Shown: positions 22,904 to 30,668 of the stretch, in pieces | Layout of the letters: every line of letters begins with the position of its first letter | Numbering within the stretch: position 1 is the stretch's first letter | Source of the DNA: Oscillospiraceae bacterium | GTDB taxonomy: Bacteria; Bacillota; Clostridia; Oscillospirales; Oscillospiraceae | Assembly (NCBI GenBank): GCA_017465745.1 | Contig: JAFTVM010000039.1 | Span: forward strand, 1 to 37,741 | Direction of reading: 5' to 3' | Length of the DNA stretch: 37,741 nt | The notes under the pieces: model-generated | The model's input: only the letters and a program-made list of their open reading frames with translations | Told to the model about the DNA's origin: nothing | Databases searched by the model: none | Translations under genes and position numbers: made by a program

Positions 22904-23245
22904 ATGCAGCCTGTTAGCTTTGTTGACGCCATTAAGCTGGCATTCACCCGCTATGCCGAGTTTGGCGGTCGTTCCAGAAGAAGCGAGTACTGGTGGTTCA
23001 CCCTGTTTAACATGATCGTTTCCTTCGTGATCTCCGCCATCATTCCCGATTTCGCATGGATCTGGTCCCTGGCAGTCCTGGTTCCCGGTCTGGCCATCTG
23101 CATCCGCCGCCTGCACGATGTGGGCAAGAGCGGCTGGTTCTACCTGTGGATGCTGCTGCCCCTGGTCGGCTGGATCATCATTCTGATCCAGTTCTGCAAG
23201 GACTCCACCGAAGACAACCAGTGGGGCCCCAATCCCAAGGCCTGA
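22904..23245 (+). CDS. DUF805-family inner-membrane protein
   Basis: A 113-residue protein with the DUF805 signatures FGGRSRRSEYWWFTLFN, RRLHDVGKSGW and a C-terminal QWGPNPKA, around three membrane segments. The function of the family is unknown. I use the ATG at 22904 since AAAGGAAAGAG lies just upstream; a TTG at 22883 would place that site inside the gene. It ends at a strong terminator and is probably co-transcribed with the phosphoribosyltransferase. Confidence 0.88.
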   Translation: MQPVSFVDAIKLAFTRYAEFGGRSRRSEYWWFTLFNMIVSFVISAIIPDFAWIWSLAVLVPGLAICIRRLHDVGKSGWFYLWMLLPLVGWIIILIQFCKDSTEDNQWGPNPKA

Positions 23246-23251
23246 AAGAGC

Positions 23252-23281
23252 AAAAGCACCGCCTTCCGGCGGTGCTTTTTT
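23252..23281 (+). terminator. terminator after DUF805 gene
   Basis: A perfect 12-bp stem (23252-23263 with 23268-23279), TTCC loop, six Ts at the end. Confidence 0.92.
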
Positions 23282-23283
23282 AT

Positions 23284-23323
23284 GCAACTACGATTTGACA
23301 TCCTCCGCCCCCGGGTCTATAAT
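23284..23323 (+). promoter_or_regulatory. trmH-like gene promoter; -35 overlaps a degenerate family-A end
   Basis: TTGACA (23295-23300), a 17-base spacer and TATAAT (23318-23323) form a consensus promoter. The bases just before and over the -35, AACTACGATTTGA (23286-23298), match the outward end of family-A elements (AACTACAATTTGA) with one difference. Confidence 0.75.
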
Positions 23324-23352
23324 GGGGACAAACTGTTTCTCAGGAGAAAATC

Positions 23353-24162
23353 ATGCCCAATATCATTCCAATCACCGATTTTCTGGATCCCGCTCTGGAC
23401 GTTTACGCCCGGCTGACGGAGAACCAGCTGGTAAACCGGGACGATCCCGAAAACGCCATGTTCATCGCCGAAAGCCCCAAGGTCATCGACCGTGCCCTGA
23501 ACGCCGGATGCCTCCCCCTGTCTTTCCTGGTCGAGGCGCGTCAGATCACAGGGGAAGCCGCCCCCATTCTGGCCCGGTGCCAAGACGTGCCCGTCTACAC
23601 TGCGGAATTCGACGTTCTGACCCAGCTGACGGGCTTCAAGCTGACCCGGGGCATGCTCTGCGCCATGCGGCGGCCCGCCCGAAAGCCCCTGGAGGAAATT
23701 CTCGCGAATACCCGCCGGGTGGCGATTCTCGAAAATGTCATGAACCCCACCAACGTGGGGGCCATTTTCCGCTCCGCCGCCGCACTGAATATGGACGCCG
23801 TGCTGCTGACCCCCGGCTGCTCGGATCCCCTGTACCGCCGCGCCATCCGGGTCAGTATGGGCACCGTGTTCCAGGTCCCCTGGGGCTGGCTCCCCGCCGA
23901 CTGGAACAAAAAGCTCCATGATCTCGGATATAAAACTGCCGCCATGGCCTTGAAGGAGGACACCCTCTCCATCCGGGATCCCCGGCTGCTTTCTGAAGAA
24001 AAGCTGGCCGTCGTTCTGGGCACCGAGGGGGACGGCCTGGCGGATACCACCATCGAACACTGCGACTACACCGTGAAGATCCCCATGTCCAACGGGGTGG
24101 ACTCCCTGAACGTAGCCGCCGCTTCCGCAGTGGCGTTCTTCCAGTTAGGAGGTATCGAATGA
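23353..24162 (+). CDS. TrmH/SpoU-family RNA 2'-O-methyltransferase
   Basis: A 269-residue SPOUT methyltransferase. Motif 1 is ILENVMNPTNVGAIFRSAAA (Asn and Arg catalytic), motif 2 is LAVVLGTEGDGL, and motif 3 is IPMSNGVDSLNVAAASAVA, which together form the AdoMet-binding knot. The N-terminal ~100 residues are the RNA-binding substrate domain. It methylates ribose of rRNA or tRNA; the target nucleotide is not evident. AGGAGA precedes the start. The stop overlaps the MFS start (ATGA), so expression is coupled. Confidence 0.9.
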   Translation: MPNIIPITDFLDPALDVYARLTENQLVNRDDPENAMFIAESPKVIDRALNAGCLPLSFLVEARQITGEAAPILARCQDVPVYTAEFDVLTQLTGFKLTRGMLCAMRRPARKPLEEILANTRRVAILENVMNPTNVGAIFRSAAALNMDAVLLTPGCSDPLYRRAIRVSMGTVFQVPWGWLPADWNKKLHDLGYKTAAMALKEDTLSIRDPRLLSEEKLAVVLGTEGDGLADTTIEHCDYTVKIPMSNGVDSLNVAAASAVAFFQLGGIE

Positions 24163-25343
24163 AATACAAGACCCGTTTCCTGCTCTTTTTTGTGGCGATG
24201 ATCCTCTTCAGCCTGTCGGCCAACTTCGCCCACCCCGTCACCCCCACCATTATCCAGGATCTGCACCTCAACGACTACATGTTCGGCGTGGCCCTGGCCA
24301 TGATGCAGCTGGCGAATTTCCTCATGTCCCCCTTCTGGGGCAAGATCAACAACTACATCTCCTCCCGGGTTTCCCTGCTGATCTGCTGCTGCGGCTACGG
24401 CATCGCACAGGTCTGGTTCGCCTACGCCACCACCGAGGCCATGATCATCTGTGCCCGGCTCTTCGCAGGCGCCTTCGTGGGCGGCATCTTCGTCAGCTTC
24501 CTGACCTATGTGGTCAACGTAGCCAACCCCGAAGACCAGCCTAAGTACCTGACTTACTCCGCCACCATCCACTCTGTTGCCGGTGCCTTCGGCTACCTGA
24601 TCGGCGGCGTACTGGGTGAATTCTCCATCAAGGGCACCTTCCTGTTCCAGGCCGCCACCCTCATCGCCACGGGCATCCTCTTCTACGCCGTCAGCCTGCC
24701 CGACGGCAAGGAAAAGGAAGAAGTTTCCGTGCAGAAAATCGTCAGGGACGCCAACCCCCTCCGGGCCTTCCTGGACTGCGGCGCGTTCATGACCGTGGCC
24801 TTCGCCGCCCTGTTCGCCGTGAATATCCTCATCAACTTCGGCAACACCGGCTTCGACCAGGCCTTCAACTACTATCTCAAGGACCAGCTGCGCCTGACCT
24901 CCTCCTATAACGGCATCATCAAGGCCGCCGTGGGGCTGGTCAGCTTCATCTCCAACATGACCCTGTGCATCTGGATCATCAACAAGACCAACACCCACCG
25001 CTCCATGGTCATCCTCTGCGGCGTCTGCACCCTGGCGGCTGTGGGCGCGCTGATGGCGCCGGGCATCGGTCTGTTCATCGCCTTCTCCATCCTGGTCTAC
25101 GCGGGCTACTCCGTGAGCCTGCCGGTGCTGCAGAACATGGTCGCCGCTCAGGCAGACCCGGAGCGGAAGAACCTGGTCATGGGTTTCTACAACGCCACCA
25201 AGTCCCTCGGCTCCATCGCCGGATCTCTGACGGCGGGCTTCATCTATTCCGCCGGGGTCAAGCTCCCCTTTGTGTGCACCGCCGTGATCTACGGTCTGGG
25301 CATGCTGGCCGCCCTTTTCTACCTGAAAAAGTCCACAAAATGA
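24159..25343 (+). CDS. major facilitator superfamily transporter
   Basis: A 394-residue protein with 12 predicted membrane segments and a short central loop (PDGKEKEEVSVQKIVRDA). The N-half has MFSANFAHPVTPTI-like opening and the loop 2-3 region SPFWGKINNYISSRV, a variant of the MFS G-x-x-x-D/N-R motif. The related position in the second half is weak. The substrate is unknown; drug/proton antiport is the usual guess for this size. It is translationally coupled to the methyltransferase, an association I cannot explain. Confidence 0.85.
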   Translation: MKYKTRFLLFFVAMILFSLSANFAHPVTPTIIQDLHLNDYMFGVALAMMQLANFLMSPFWGKINNYISSRVSLLICCCGYGIAQVWFAYATTEAMIICARLFAGAFVGGIFVSFLTYVVNVANPEDQPKYLTYSATIHSVAGAFGYLIGGVLGEFSIKGTFLFQAATLIATGILFYAVSLPDGKEKEEVSVQKIVRDANPLRAFLDCGAFMTVAFAALFAVNILINFGNTGFDQAFNYYLKDQLRLTSSYNGIIKAAVGLVSFISNMTLCIWIINKTNTHRSMVILCGVCTLAAVGALMAPGIGLFIAFSILVYAGYSVSLPVLQNMVAAQADPERKNLVMGFYNATKSLGSIAGSLTAGFIYSAGVKLPFVCTAVIYGLGMLAALFYLKKSTK

Positions 25344-25348
25344 GAACC

Positions 25349-25384
25349 AGCCGGAATGTGCGCTGCACATTCCGGCTCTTTTTA
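25349..25384 (+). terminator. MFS gene terminator
   Basis: A perfect 13-bp stem (25349-25361 with 25365-25377) followed by CTTTTTA. It overlaps the convergent membrane gene's stop. Confidence 0.92.
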
Positions 25385-25834
25385 TTCCGTTTTCACCTGA
25401 CTGTAGGCAGCGGCCAGGAAGCATACCGCCACCACTGTGCCGGCAACAGCGCAGACCGTGCCCACCAGGGGAACCCAGCCCAGCAGCATCGCCAGCACCC
25501 GGATGCAGCAGAGCACCGGGAACAGCTCCCGGGGGCCTTTTTTGCCCCGGACGATCCGGTGCACCAGGAAAAGCATCCCGATTCCGGCAGCAAATTCCAG
25601 GCACCAGAAGCCGACTGCCGCGCCGGCGCTTTTTGCCACCAGATCCGCGATGAACAGCACCAGACTCACCAGCATCAGCGCGAAGGCCCCGTGCCGCCAG
25701 GGATCGTTCCGTTCTTCCATCCCCTTCATGATCAGAAAACAGCCGATAAAATCCGGCAGCAGGCCGATCACCGCCGTGCCCACCGTGATCTTGAAATCCA
25801 GAAGCACAAAAATAAGCCCCAGAAACAGCTTCAT
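25382..25834 (-). CDS. small integral membrane protein of unknown function
   Basis: A 150-residue protein with about four membrane segments. The N-terminal part VLLDFKITVGTAVIGLLPDF then IGCFLIMKGMEE resembles small uncharacterised Clostridial membrane proteins with an LPDFIG motif. CGGAGGG lies upstream of the ATG. It is downstream of the phage head genes on the same strand but has its own promoter-like sequence in the 52-base gap, so it is not obviously part of the module. Its role is not known. Confidence 0.75.
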   Translation of the reverse strand: MKLFLGLIFVLLDFKITVGTAVIGLLPDFIGCFLIMKGMEERNDPWRHGAFALMLVSLVLFIADLVAKSAGAAVGFWCLEFAAGIGMLFLVHRIVRGKKGPRELFPVLCCIRVLAMLLGWVPLVGTVCAVAGTVVAVCFLAAAYSQVKTE

Positions 25835-25854
25835 AAAGCATCCCTCCGGGGCTT

Positions 25855-25883
25855 ATCATATCATACTGCCGCTAAAAACGCAA
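25855..25883 (-). promoter_or_regulatory. possible promoter of the small membrane gene
   Basis: On the minus strand, TTGCGT (25883-25878), a 17-base spacer and TATGAT (25860-25855). The predicted transcript start would be only about 14 bases before the ATG, which leaves just enough room for the ribosome binding site, so this is tentative. Confidence 0.4.
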
Positions 25884-25886
25884 TCG

Positions 25887-26564
25887 CTACAGAATACCGG
25901 AGGTGGCTCTGGTCTTGGCAACCCCGGTGCGGATCTGGCGGATGCCACGGATGGTATCCTCCCGCTCCACGGCAGTCCAGGTGCAGCCGGTGAAAACCTC
26001 GTCAGTCATGGCCCGGGTCACCGTCAGAACGAAAGGCTCCGACGGATCCGGCGGGTCGATGCTCCCCGGCCCCAGCAGCTCCTCCAGGGTGAACTCCCAT
26101 TGGGCATCGGAAATGGCGGTGATCTCATCATCGGTTTTTCTCCGGATGGAGAAGCCGGTGGCCCACTCCATATCCTGATAGCCGATGGCGATGGCATAGC
26201 CCGGCCCGGGGGACCAGCTGCTTTCCAGGGCCACACCCAGAAATTCCGCCGTGATCTCGGTGTAGAACACGTCCGCCGTGTTGTCAAACCGGCACAGCTC
26301 CTTCTGACAGACAGCGCCGTTGTCCTCCATGGCCTGGATGGCCCGCAGCGCCGTGGCGTCACATACCGCGCCGCCCTGGTCCGCAGGCCCCATGACGATG
26401 ACCTGCACCGCCGTGGTGCGTACGGCGCGGTCCACCCTTCCCAGCCGCACCGCCGCCACCGGACCCGTCAGCGCCGGGATCCGGCCGCCGGGATAGGCTT
26501 CATCGGCCCGGATGTCCACACCCTGGAGGATCTCAATGACCTTTGCTACGATTGTCTGCCCCAA
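25887..26564 (-). CDS. tail-terminator/head-tail completion-like phage protein
   Basis: A 225-residue protein. The first ~110 residues (QTIVAKVIEILQGVDIRADE; ALRAIQAMEDNGAVCQKELC; DVFYTEITAEFLG) resemble tail-terminator or minor-capsid proteins of siphophages. The remainder (GYQDMEWATGFSIRRKTDDE; FVLTVTRAMTDEVFTGCTWT) looks like a second small domain found in tail-tube-type proteins. It starts with TTG inside the end of the stopper gene, overlapping it by 19 bases. It is the last gene of the module. The two-part form may be native or a fusion left by loss of tail genes. The assignment is tentative. Confidence 0.55.
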   Translation of the reverse strand: MGQTIVAKVIEILQGVDIRADEAYPGGRIPALTGPVAAVRLGRVDRAVRTTAVQVIVMGPADQGGAVCDATALRAIQAMEDNGAVCQKELCRFDNTADVFYTEITAEFLGVALESSWSPGPGYAIAIGYQDMEWATGFSIRRKTDDEITAISDAQWEFTLEELLGPGSIDPPDPSEPFVLTVTRAMTDEVFTGCTWTAVEREDTIRGIRQIRTGVAKTRATSGIL

Positions 26565-26881
26565 TCATCTTCACCGCCCTTCTCCAGACACAGCCCCCAG
26601 CAGTACACGGGACCGCTTCCATCCCGGATCACCTCACTGCGCCGCATCAGATACGCCTTCCCGTCCAGCAGCACCGTGTCCCCCGCCGCCGCCTTCGGCT
26701 CCAGGGGGCCGATGTAGACGTACCGCCCCCGGGGGATCTCACCCAGGGGCGAATAGTCGGCATCGGAATTCTCCCAGCTTTTCGACCGGACGGGCTGAAA
26801 AAACGCTTTGATCTCCCAGCTTTCCGTCCCCCGGCACAGCGTCAGCGAGGTGCCGTATTTGTTCAGGATCCCGGCGATCAT
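26546..26881 (-). CDS. phage head-closure (stopper)-like protein
   Basis: A 111-residue protein beginning MIAGILNKYGTSLTLCRGTE, with beta-rich sequence (YVYIGPLEPKAAAGDTVLLD then GKAYLMRRSEVI). Size, position after the connector, and the pattern of an N-terminal helix, a Gly-rich strand and a C-terminal strand pair fit the head-closure (gp16/SPP1-type or XkdH/I-type) proteins. It would seal the DNA-filled head. It starts one base after the connector stop. Identity is mostly from synteny. Confidence 0.6.
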   Translation of the reverse strand: MIAGILNKYGTSLTLCRGTESWEIKAFFQPVRSKSWENSDADYSPLGEIPRGRYVYIGPLEPKAAAGDTVLLDGKAYLMRRSEVIRDGSGPVYCWGLCLEKGGEDDWGRQS

Positions 26882-26882
26882 G

Positions 26883-27239
26883 CTACACCCCCTGGAAGGA
26901 GAAACGGTCCTTCAGGTAGGGGGTGATCATCAGCTCCGCCTGGGCGCGCAGGCAGTTGGCAGCGGCGTCCCGGCTGCCCTTGCGAATGGTCAGATCCCCG
27001 GCGGTGATCTGCTCCACCGCCGCATCCTCATCCACCCCGTTCAGCGCCGCCAGGGCCAGGAGGCTGGCCGCTGCGATGAAGTCCGCCTTGCAGTCTTCCG
27101 GCCGCAGCCCATCCCGGAGCCTGGCCGTCAGGGAAGCGCAGGCCGCCATGCACAGGGCGCTCAGGATCTGGGACTGATGGACGGTCAGATCCCCCGCCAG
27201 CAGCATCGCCTGGGCGTAAACCTGTTCCGCCAGACTCAT
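26883..27239 (-). CDS. phage head-tail connector-like protein
   Basis: A 118-residue, strongly helical, alanine-rich protein (ILSALCMAACASLTARLRDG; DFIAAASLLALAALNGVDED; GSRDAAANCLRAQAELMITP). Helical proteins of this length directly after the major capsid gene are typically gp6/gp15-type connectors (adaptors) that ring the portal. The start overlaps the capsid stop (ATGA), giving coupled translation. The function is inferred from position and shape. Confidence 0.6.
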   Translation of the reverse strand: MSLAEQVYAQAMLLAGDLTVHQSQILSALCMAACASLTARLRDGLRPEDCKADFIAAASLLALAALNGVDEDAAVEQITAGDLTIRKGSRDAAANCLRAQAELMITPYLKDRFSFQGV

Positions 27240-28261
27240 ACGTGCAGCACGCAGGCAGCGCCGTCGCAGATTTTGGCAAAGCCCGCAATGGTGGTGATGG
27301 CGGCACGCTCCAGCTGGCGGTCGATGAGCTTGTCATACTCCACCAGGACATCCCCGGCACGGACCAGCTCCAGGGCGTAGCGGTTATCCAGGCCGATGAT
27401 GACGCCGTCATCGACGGTGGAGGTACGGTGCAGCTGGGCGCCCAGAGGGGTGGTCAGCTTGCCGGTGCCCTGGAAGTTCAGACCGGTCAGGGGGTTCTGC
27501 AGTTCCTCCACCTTCAGCATGGAAGTCATGGTGGGGGTGGAGCAGAGGATGGTATTCATGGTGTAGGGATCGAACTGGCCCCAGAACTCCACCAGCTGGT
27601 CATAGCCCAGGGTACCCTGGATGCCGGAGATGGGATCGGTGCCGATGGTGTAGGAAGCGGCGGCGTTGTCGTTTCCGTCCCCCTCCAGGATCACCTTCAC
27701 GGCATCGGCCAGCTGCTGCTTCTGGATATACGCGCCGATCTGGCGCAGCATGACGGAGAACAGGTCCAGCTTCTGGAAACGGATGGCCTCATAGGATGCC
27801 ACCAGCATACGGCCCCGCTTGGAAAGGGAAACCAGATGCTCCTTGGTCTTGACCTCAGTGGTGGGGATCTCACTGCCCTCGGCCACCTCCTCCAGGGCCT
27901 TGTCCGCATCCTCGGGAACGGAGTAGATGGAGCGGTAGTCCATGGCGTCGATGACGGTGGTGGTGGCCACGATGGCGGGGAGGATGTCGTTTTCCTCCAT
28001 GCCCTGGCGGACGGTGCGGGCGATGTACTCGGGGAAGAGGACGGCGGAATCCATAGTGGCGAAAAACTTCTCCACGGGAGAGGAGCCAGCCCCCCTGGCC
28101 CGGATGCCGAAGCGCTTCAGCTGGCGCTGAAAGGCATCGGTGCCCTCCAGGGCGGTGCCGCGGTAGTTCTCGCTGGGGTCCAGGGACTCCAGCACCTGGG
28201 TGAAGCTCATGCCGCTCTGGCGGTACATGCCCTTTTCCAGTCTCAGATTGTCGTAACCCAT
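27236..28261 (-). CDS. phage major capsid protein
   Basis: A 341-residue protein starting MGYDNLRLEKGMYRQSGMSF. The Ala/charged N-terminal ~60 residues (possible delta/scaffold segment) precede a HK97-fold-like core: DSAVLFPEYIARTVRQGMEE, MDYRSIYSVPEDADKALEEV, LSKRGRMLVASYEAIRFQKL, and the C-terminal GVIIGLDNRYALELVRAGDV. It would form the icosahedral shell. I use the ATG at 28261 since GGAGG is eight bases upstream; the ATG at 28267 is too close to it. A 101-bp repeat separates it from the protease gene. Confidence 0.85.
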   Translation of the reverse strand: MGYDNLRLEKGMYRQSGMSFTQVLESLDPSENYRGTALEGTDAFQRQLKRFGIRARGAGSSPVEKFFATMDSAVLFPEYIARTVRQGMEENDILPAIVATTTVIDAMDYRSIYSVPEDADKALEEVAEGSEIPTTEVKTKEHLVSLSKRGRMLVASYEAIRFQKLDLFSVMLRQIGAYIQKQQLADAVKVILEGDGNDNAAASYTIGTDPISGIQGTLGYDQLVEFWGQFDPYTMNTILCSTPTMTSMLKVEELQNPLTGLNFQGTGKLTTPLGAQLHRTSTVDDGVIIGLDNRYALELVRAGDVLVEYDKLIDRQLERAAITTIAGFAKICDGAACVLHV

Positions 28262-28319
28262 AATCATTACCTCCAAAAATTGATATGTTCACCGGCAAAC
28301 CGGCAATACAATGAAATTG

Positions 28320-28420
28320 AGTTGACAATTGACAATTATTGTGTCGCCTGCGGCGACATGTTTCATTCATTTCCGAAGGAAATACCATCATTGTCAACTG
28401 TCCATTATCCACTGTCAACT
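28320..28420 (+). repeat. miniature inverted-repeat element, family C
   Basis: About 101 bp bounded by AGTTGACA and TGTCAACT. Inside are TTGACAATT-type ends on both sides, a perfect 7-bp hairpin TGTCGCC/GGCGACA (28342-28348 with 28352-28358) and a second hairpin ATTTCC/GGAAAT (28369-28374 with 28378-28383). It lies exactly between the protease stop (28426) and the capsid ribosome binding site. There is no coding capacity. Similar TTGACA-ended short repeats are widespread in gut Clostridia. Confidence 0.75.
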
Positions 28421-28425
28421 TATAC

Positions 28426-29319
28426 CTAAATCAAGAATCCGCTCTCCACTTCCTGCTCTTTCCCGAAGCTGCACCCCAGCTGGGTCACCATGGGCAGGCT
28501 TTCCGCCAGGCGGTTCTCCAGAGCGGTCTTCACCGCCAGCAGATCATCGCCCGAAGCGCTGCCGAAGACGCTGCGCAGGGTCGGCTCCGCCACCCCCAGC
28601 TCCAGGCTCAGACACAGCCGCACCACATCGTCCTGAAGGGCTTTGGTATACTGCCGCCCCAACTGGGCGTCCTTGCAAAGGGCGCGATACTCCCCCTGGG
28701 CACCGAATTCGTCGGCCAGCTCCTTCAGCTTCCGCGTCCCGGCGAAGCCCTTCAGCACCCCGGCGGAGCGCTGGGCGGGCACCGCCACGAAGGAGAATTC
28801 GTAGGCGTCCATGGGCTCGCGCAGGATGGCGCAGCACAGCTGCCCATCGTAGTACTCCCCCTTGTGGTGGCCGCAGCTGCCGTACTCGCTGCCGCAGACG
28901 GAGCAAATTGCCATACCCATGGCGCAGCCCACAGATACTTCCCTCTTGATCCCCGCCTCAATGTCCGCAATGACCTCGTCGGCCATACCGCCCCGGCGGA
29001 TATAGGCCCAGGCCTTGATGTAGCTGACCCGGTCATCGCGCACCACTTCCGCAGCAAAAATTCTCGCCACCTGATTGTCCGCGCTCCAGCGGTGGTCCAC
29101 GATCCCCGTTTTGCCGATGAAGAGCTTCGCCAGCGTCCCCAGGGCATCGGTATCGAACCGCTCATGGTCCCGGTCCACCTGATCGTCGCACAGCCGCAGG
29201 GAGAACACATACACCTGCTCCGCCGTCATGGTCCCCTTGGCCTGGGCGTTGATGGCCGCCAGCTGGGCTTCGCTGGGTACCCCGCTGCTGATGATTTCCG
29301 TACCTTTTCGAATTTCCAT
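28426..29319 (-). CDS. phage prohead protease (S78/U35-like)
   Basis: A 297-residue protein. The N-terminal protease domain has VYVFSLRLCDDQVDRDHERF, the catalytic-type His at H76 in GKTGIVDHRW, and Ser at S129 in GIKREVSVGCAMG. A Cys/His group (C139, C142, C149, H151/H152) could hold zinc. The EFSFVAVPAQRSAGV segment is typical of the prohead protease family. The C-terminal ~90 residues are helical and may act as scaffold. It would trim the capsid N-terminus during maturation. GGAGGT lies in the end of the portal gene. Confidence 0.8.
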   Translation of the reverse strand: MEIRKGTEIISSGVPSEAQLAAINAQAKGTMTAEQVYVFSLRLCDDQVDRDHERFDTDALGTLAKLFIGKTGIVDHRWSADNQVARIFAAEVVRDDRVSYIKAWAYIRRGGMADEVIADIEAGIKREVSVGCAMGMAICSVCGSEYGSCGHHKGEYYDGQLCCAILREPMDAYEFSFVAVPAQRSAGVLKGFAGTRKLKELADEFGAQGEYRALCKDAQLGRQYTKALQDDVVRLCLSLELGVAEPTLRSVFGSASGDDLLAVKTALENRLAESLPMVTQLGCSFGKEQEVESGFLI

Positions 29320-29321
29320 AC

Positions 29322-30464
29322 TTAACCTCCGTTCACTTCGTTTCTTGCCCGGGCCGCCTGGGCGCGGTACAGATCCGCCTGGGCCTCCTGGGTGATGTCC
29401 TGGAGGCTGATATCGTCCCAGTGAATTTCAAACCGGTCATCCAGCCCCTCCAGAGCAAGATACGTCCGGCAGATCTTTGCCACGGCAGGCTCCACTGTCC
29501 GCCGGATGGCCCACAGCTCGGATGTCAAAATATCCGCCTGCTGGGCGCTCATCCGCTCCGTCGTCGTCCAGTTCAGTCCCAGCAGGAAGGGGGGCAGCCC
29601 GGTCTTGCTCACCAGCTGCTCCAGGATCTGCCGCACGGGAACCTCAGAATCCAGGATGGGCGCTTCCCCGCCGATGACCCTGATCTCCACATCCCCCACC
29701 GCCACGAAATCCCGGACGGTGCCGTTCTTGGCGTCCTCCATGGCCCGGCTCCATTCCGCCGCCACCTGTCTGCCCCGCTCTTGGGCCACCAGGGGGTCCA
29801 GATGTTCGCCGCCCTTGCAGATGACGCTGTAGCGCACGTTCCCCGCCCGTTCCCAGTTGGAACCAATGGTCTGGTAGATCTTCATCAGGATCTCCGCCAG
29901 GAATGGCATCCCCCGGAACATACTGACGCCGTAGGGGTGGGCGGGTTCCGGATTCATAGTGGTCAGAAGCAGCAGCTGCTGGTACGGCAGCGGCCGCATC
30001 ATGCCCCGCTCGTCAGGCCCCCACAGCACCATATCCAGGGGCGAGTCCCCCTGGCAGATCTCCAGAGCCGTCACATCCCCCCAGCACACGGCCCGCAGCT
30101 TCCCGCAACCCACCACCATCTCCCCCACGGCCCGGCCATAGGTCAGCAGGCTGTCCAGATATCCCGCCAGAAAGTTGTTGATGCCGTACTGTCCCCGTCC
30201 GCAGGGGACGGTGTCCAGGAAACGGCTCAGTTTCTCCTGGGTCGCCCGGTTCCGGCACTCCACCTGGAAGCCGCCGGACAGGCGCACCAGCTTTCCCACG
30301 GCAGCGTCCAGCACAGGGATGGCCTCCCGCATCTCCCGGTACACCCGTTCCTCCCCGGCTCCCAGAGGCACATACCCCCGCAGGGCGCCGAAGGGATGCA
30401 CCGCACCACCGCGCAGCTGGCACACCGCCGATACCCCATTGGGCTCCTTTTTCTTCCACTTCAT
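29322..30464 (-). CDS. phage portal protein
   Basis: A 380-residue portal with the family layout: AIPVLDAAVGKLVRLSGGFQ, then YGINNFLAGYLDSLLTYGRA, the LLLLTTMNPEPAHPYGVSMF segment, the long helix NWERAGNVRYSVIC, and near the C-terminus LVSKTGLPPFLLGLNWTTTE and QQADILTSELWAIRRTVEPA. It forms the dodecameric vertex through which DNA enters. The start at 30464 has GAAAGGAG. The upstream gap to terL holds the family-A copy 2. Confidence 0.88.
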   Translation of the reverse strand: MKWKKKEPNGVSAVCQLRGGAVHPFGALRGYVPLGAGEERVYREMREAIPVLDAAVGKLVRLSGGFQVECRNRATQEKLSRFLDTVPCGRGQYGINNFLAGYLDSLLTYGRAVGEMVVGCGKLRAVCWGDVTALEICQGDSPLDMVLWGPDERGMMRPLPYQQLLLLTTMNPEPAHPYGVSMFRGMPFLAEILMKIYQTIGSNWERAGNVRYSVICKGGEHLDPLVAQERGRQVAAEWSRAMEDAKNGTVRDFVAVGDVEIRVIGGEAPILDSEVPVRQILEQLVSKTGLPPFLLGLNWTTTERMSAQQADILTSELWAIRRTVEPAVAKICRTYLALEGLDDRFEIHWDDISLQDITQEAQADLYRAQAARARNEVNGG

Positions 30465-30489
30465 TTCACATCGCTCCTTTCAAGTTGCG

Positions 30490-30668
30490 TTCAAATTGTA
30501 GTTTGTCGTTCCGATATGGTACACCAATGTAGGGGACGGGTTCCCCGTCCCGTGAACCTTCCGATTACGAATTCGCCGATACAAATGTCAATTCGCCAGG
30601 TTTTATCGCCGGGACGGGTGACCCGTCCCCTACAATTGAAAACGTTAAGTGTACGACAAACTACAATT
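30490..30668 (+). repeat. miniature inverted-repeat element, family A copy 2
   Basis: The 179-bp element begins TTCAAATTGTAGTTTGTCGT and ends with its complement (GTACGACAAACTACAATT); the last few bases of the consensus end are missing where it meets the terL stop. It differs from copy 1 in having a longer middle: GGGGACGGG...CCCGTCCCC arms enclose about 60 extra bases, with a second inner palindromic GGGACGGG unit. It lies between terL and portal, and terL uses its end for the stop region. Confidence 0.85.

Noticed and set aside
24066-25859. A 597-codon minus-strand ORF
   Set aside because: It overlaps the MFS gene antisense and the small membrane gene in another frame; its sequence is compositionally biased without domains.
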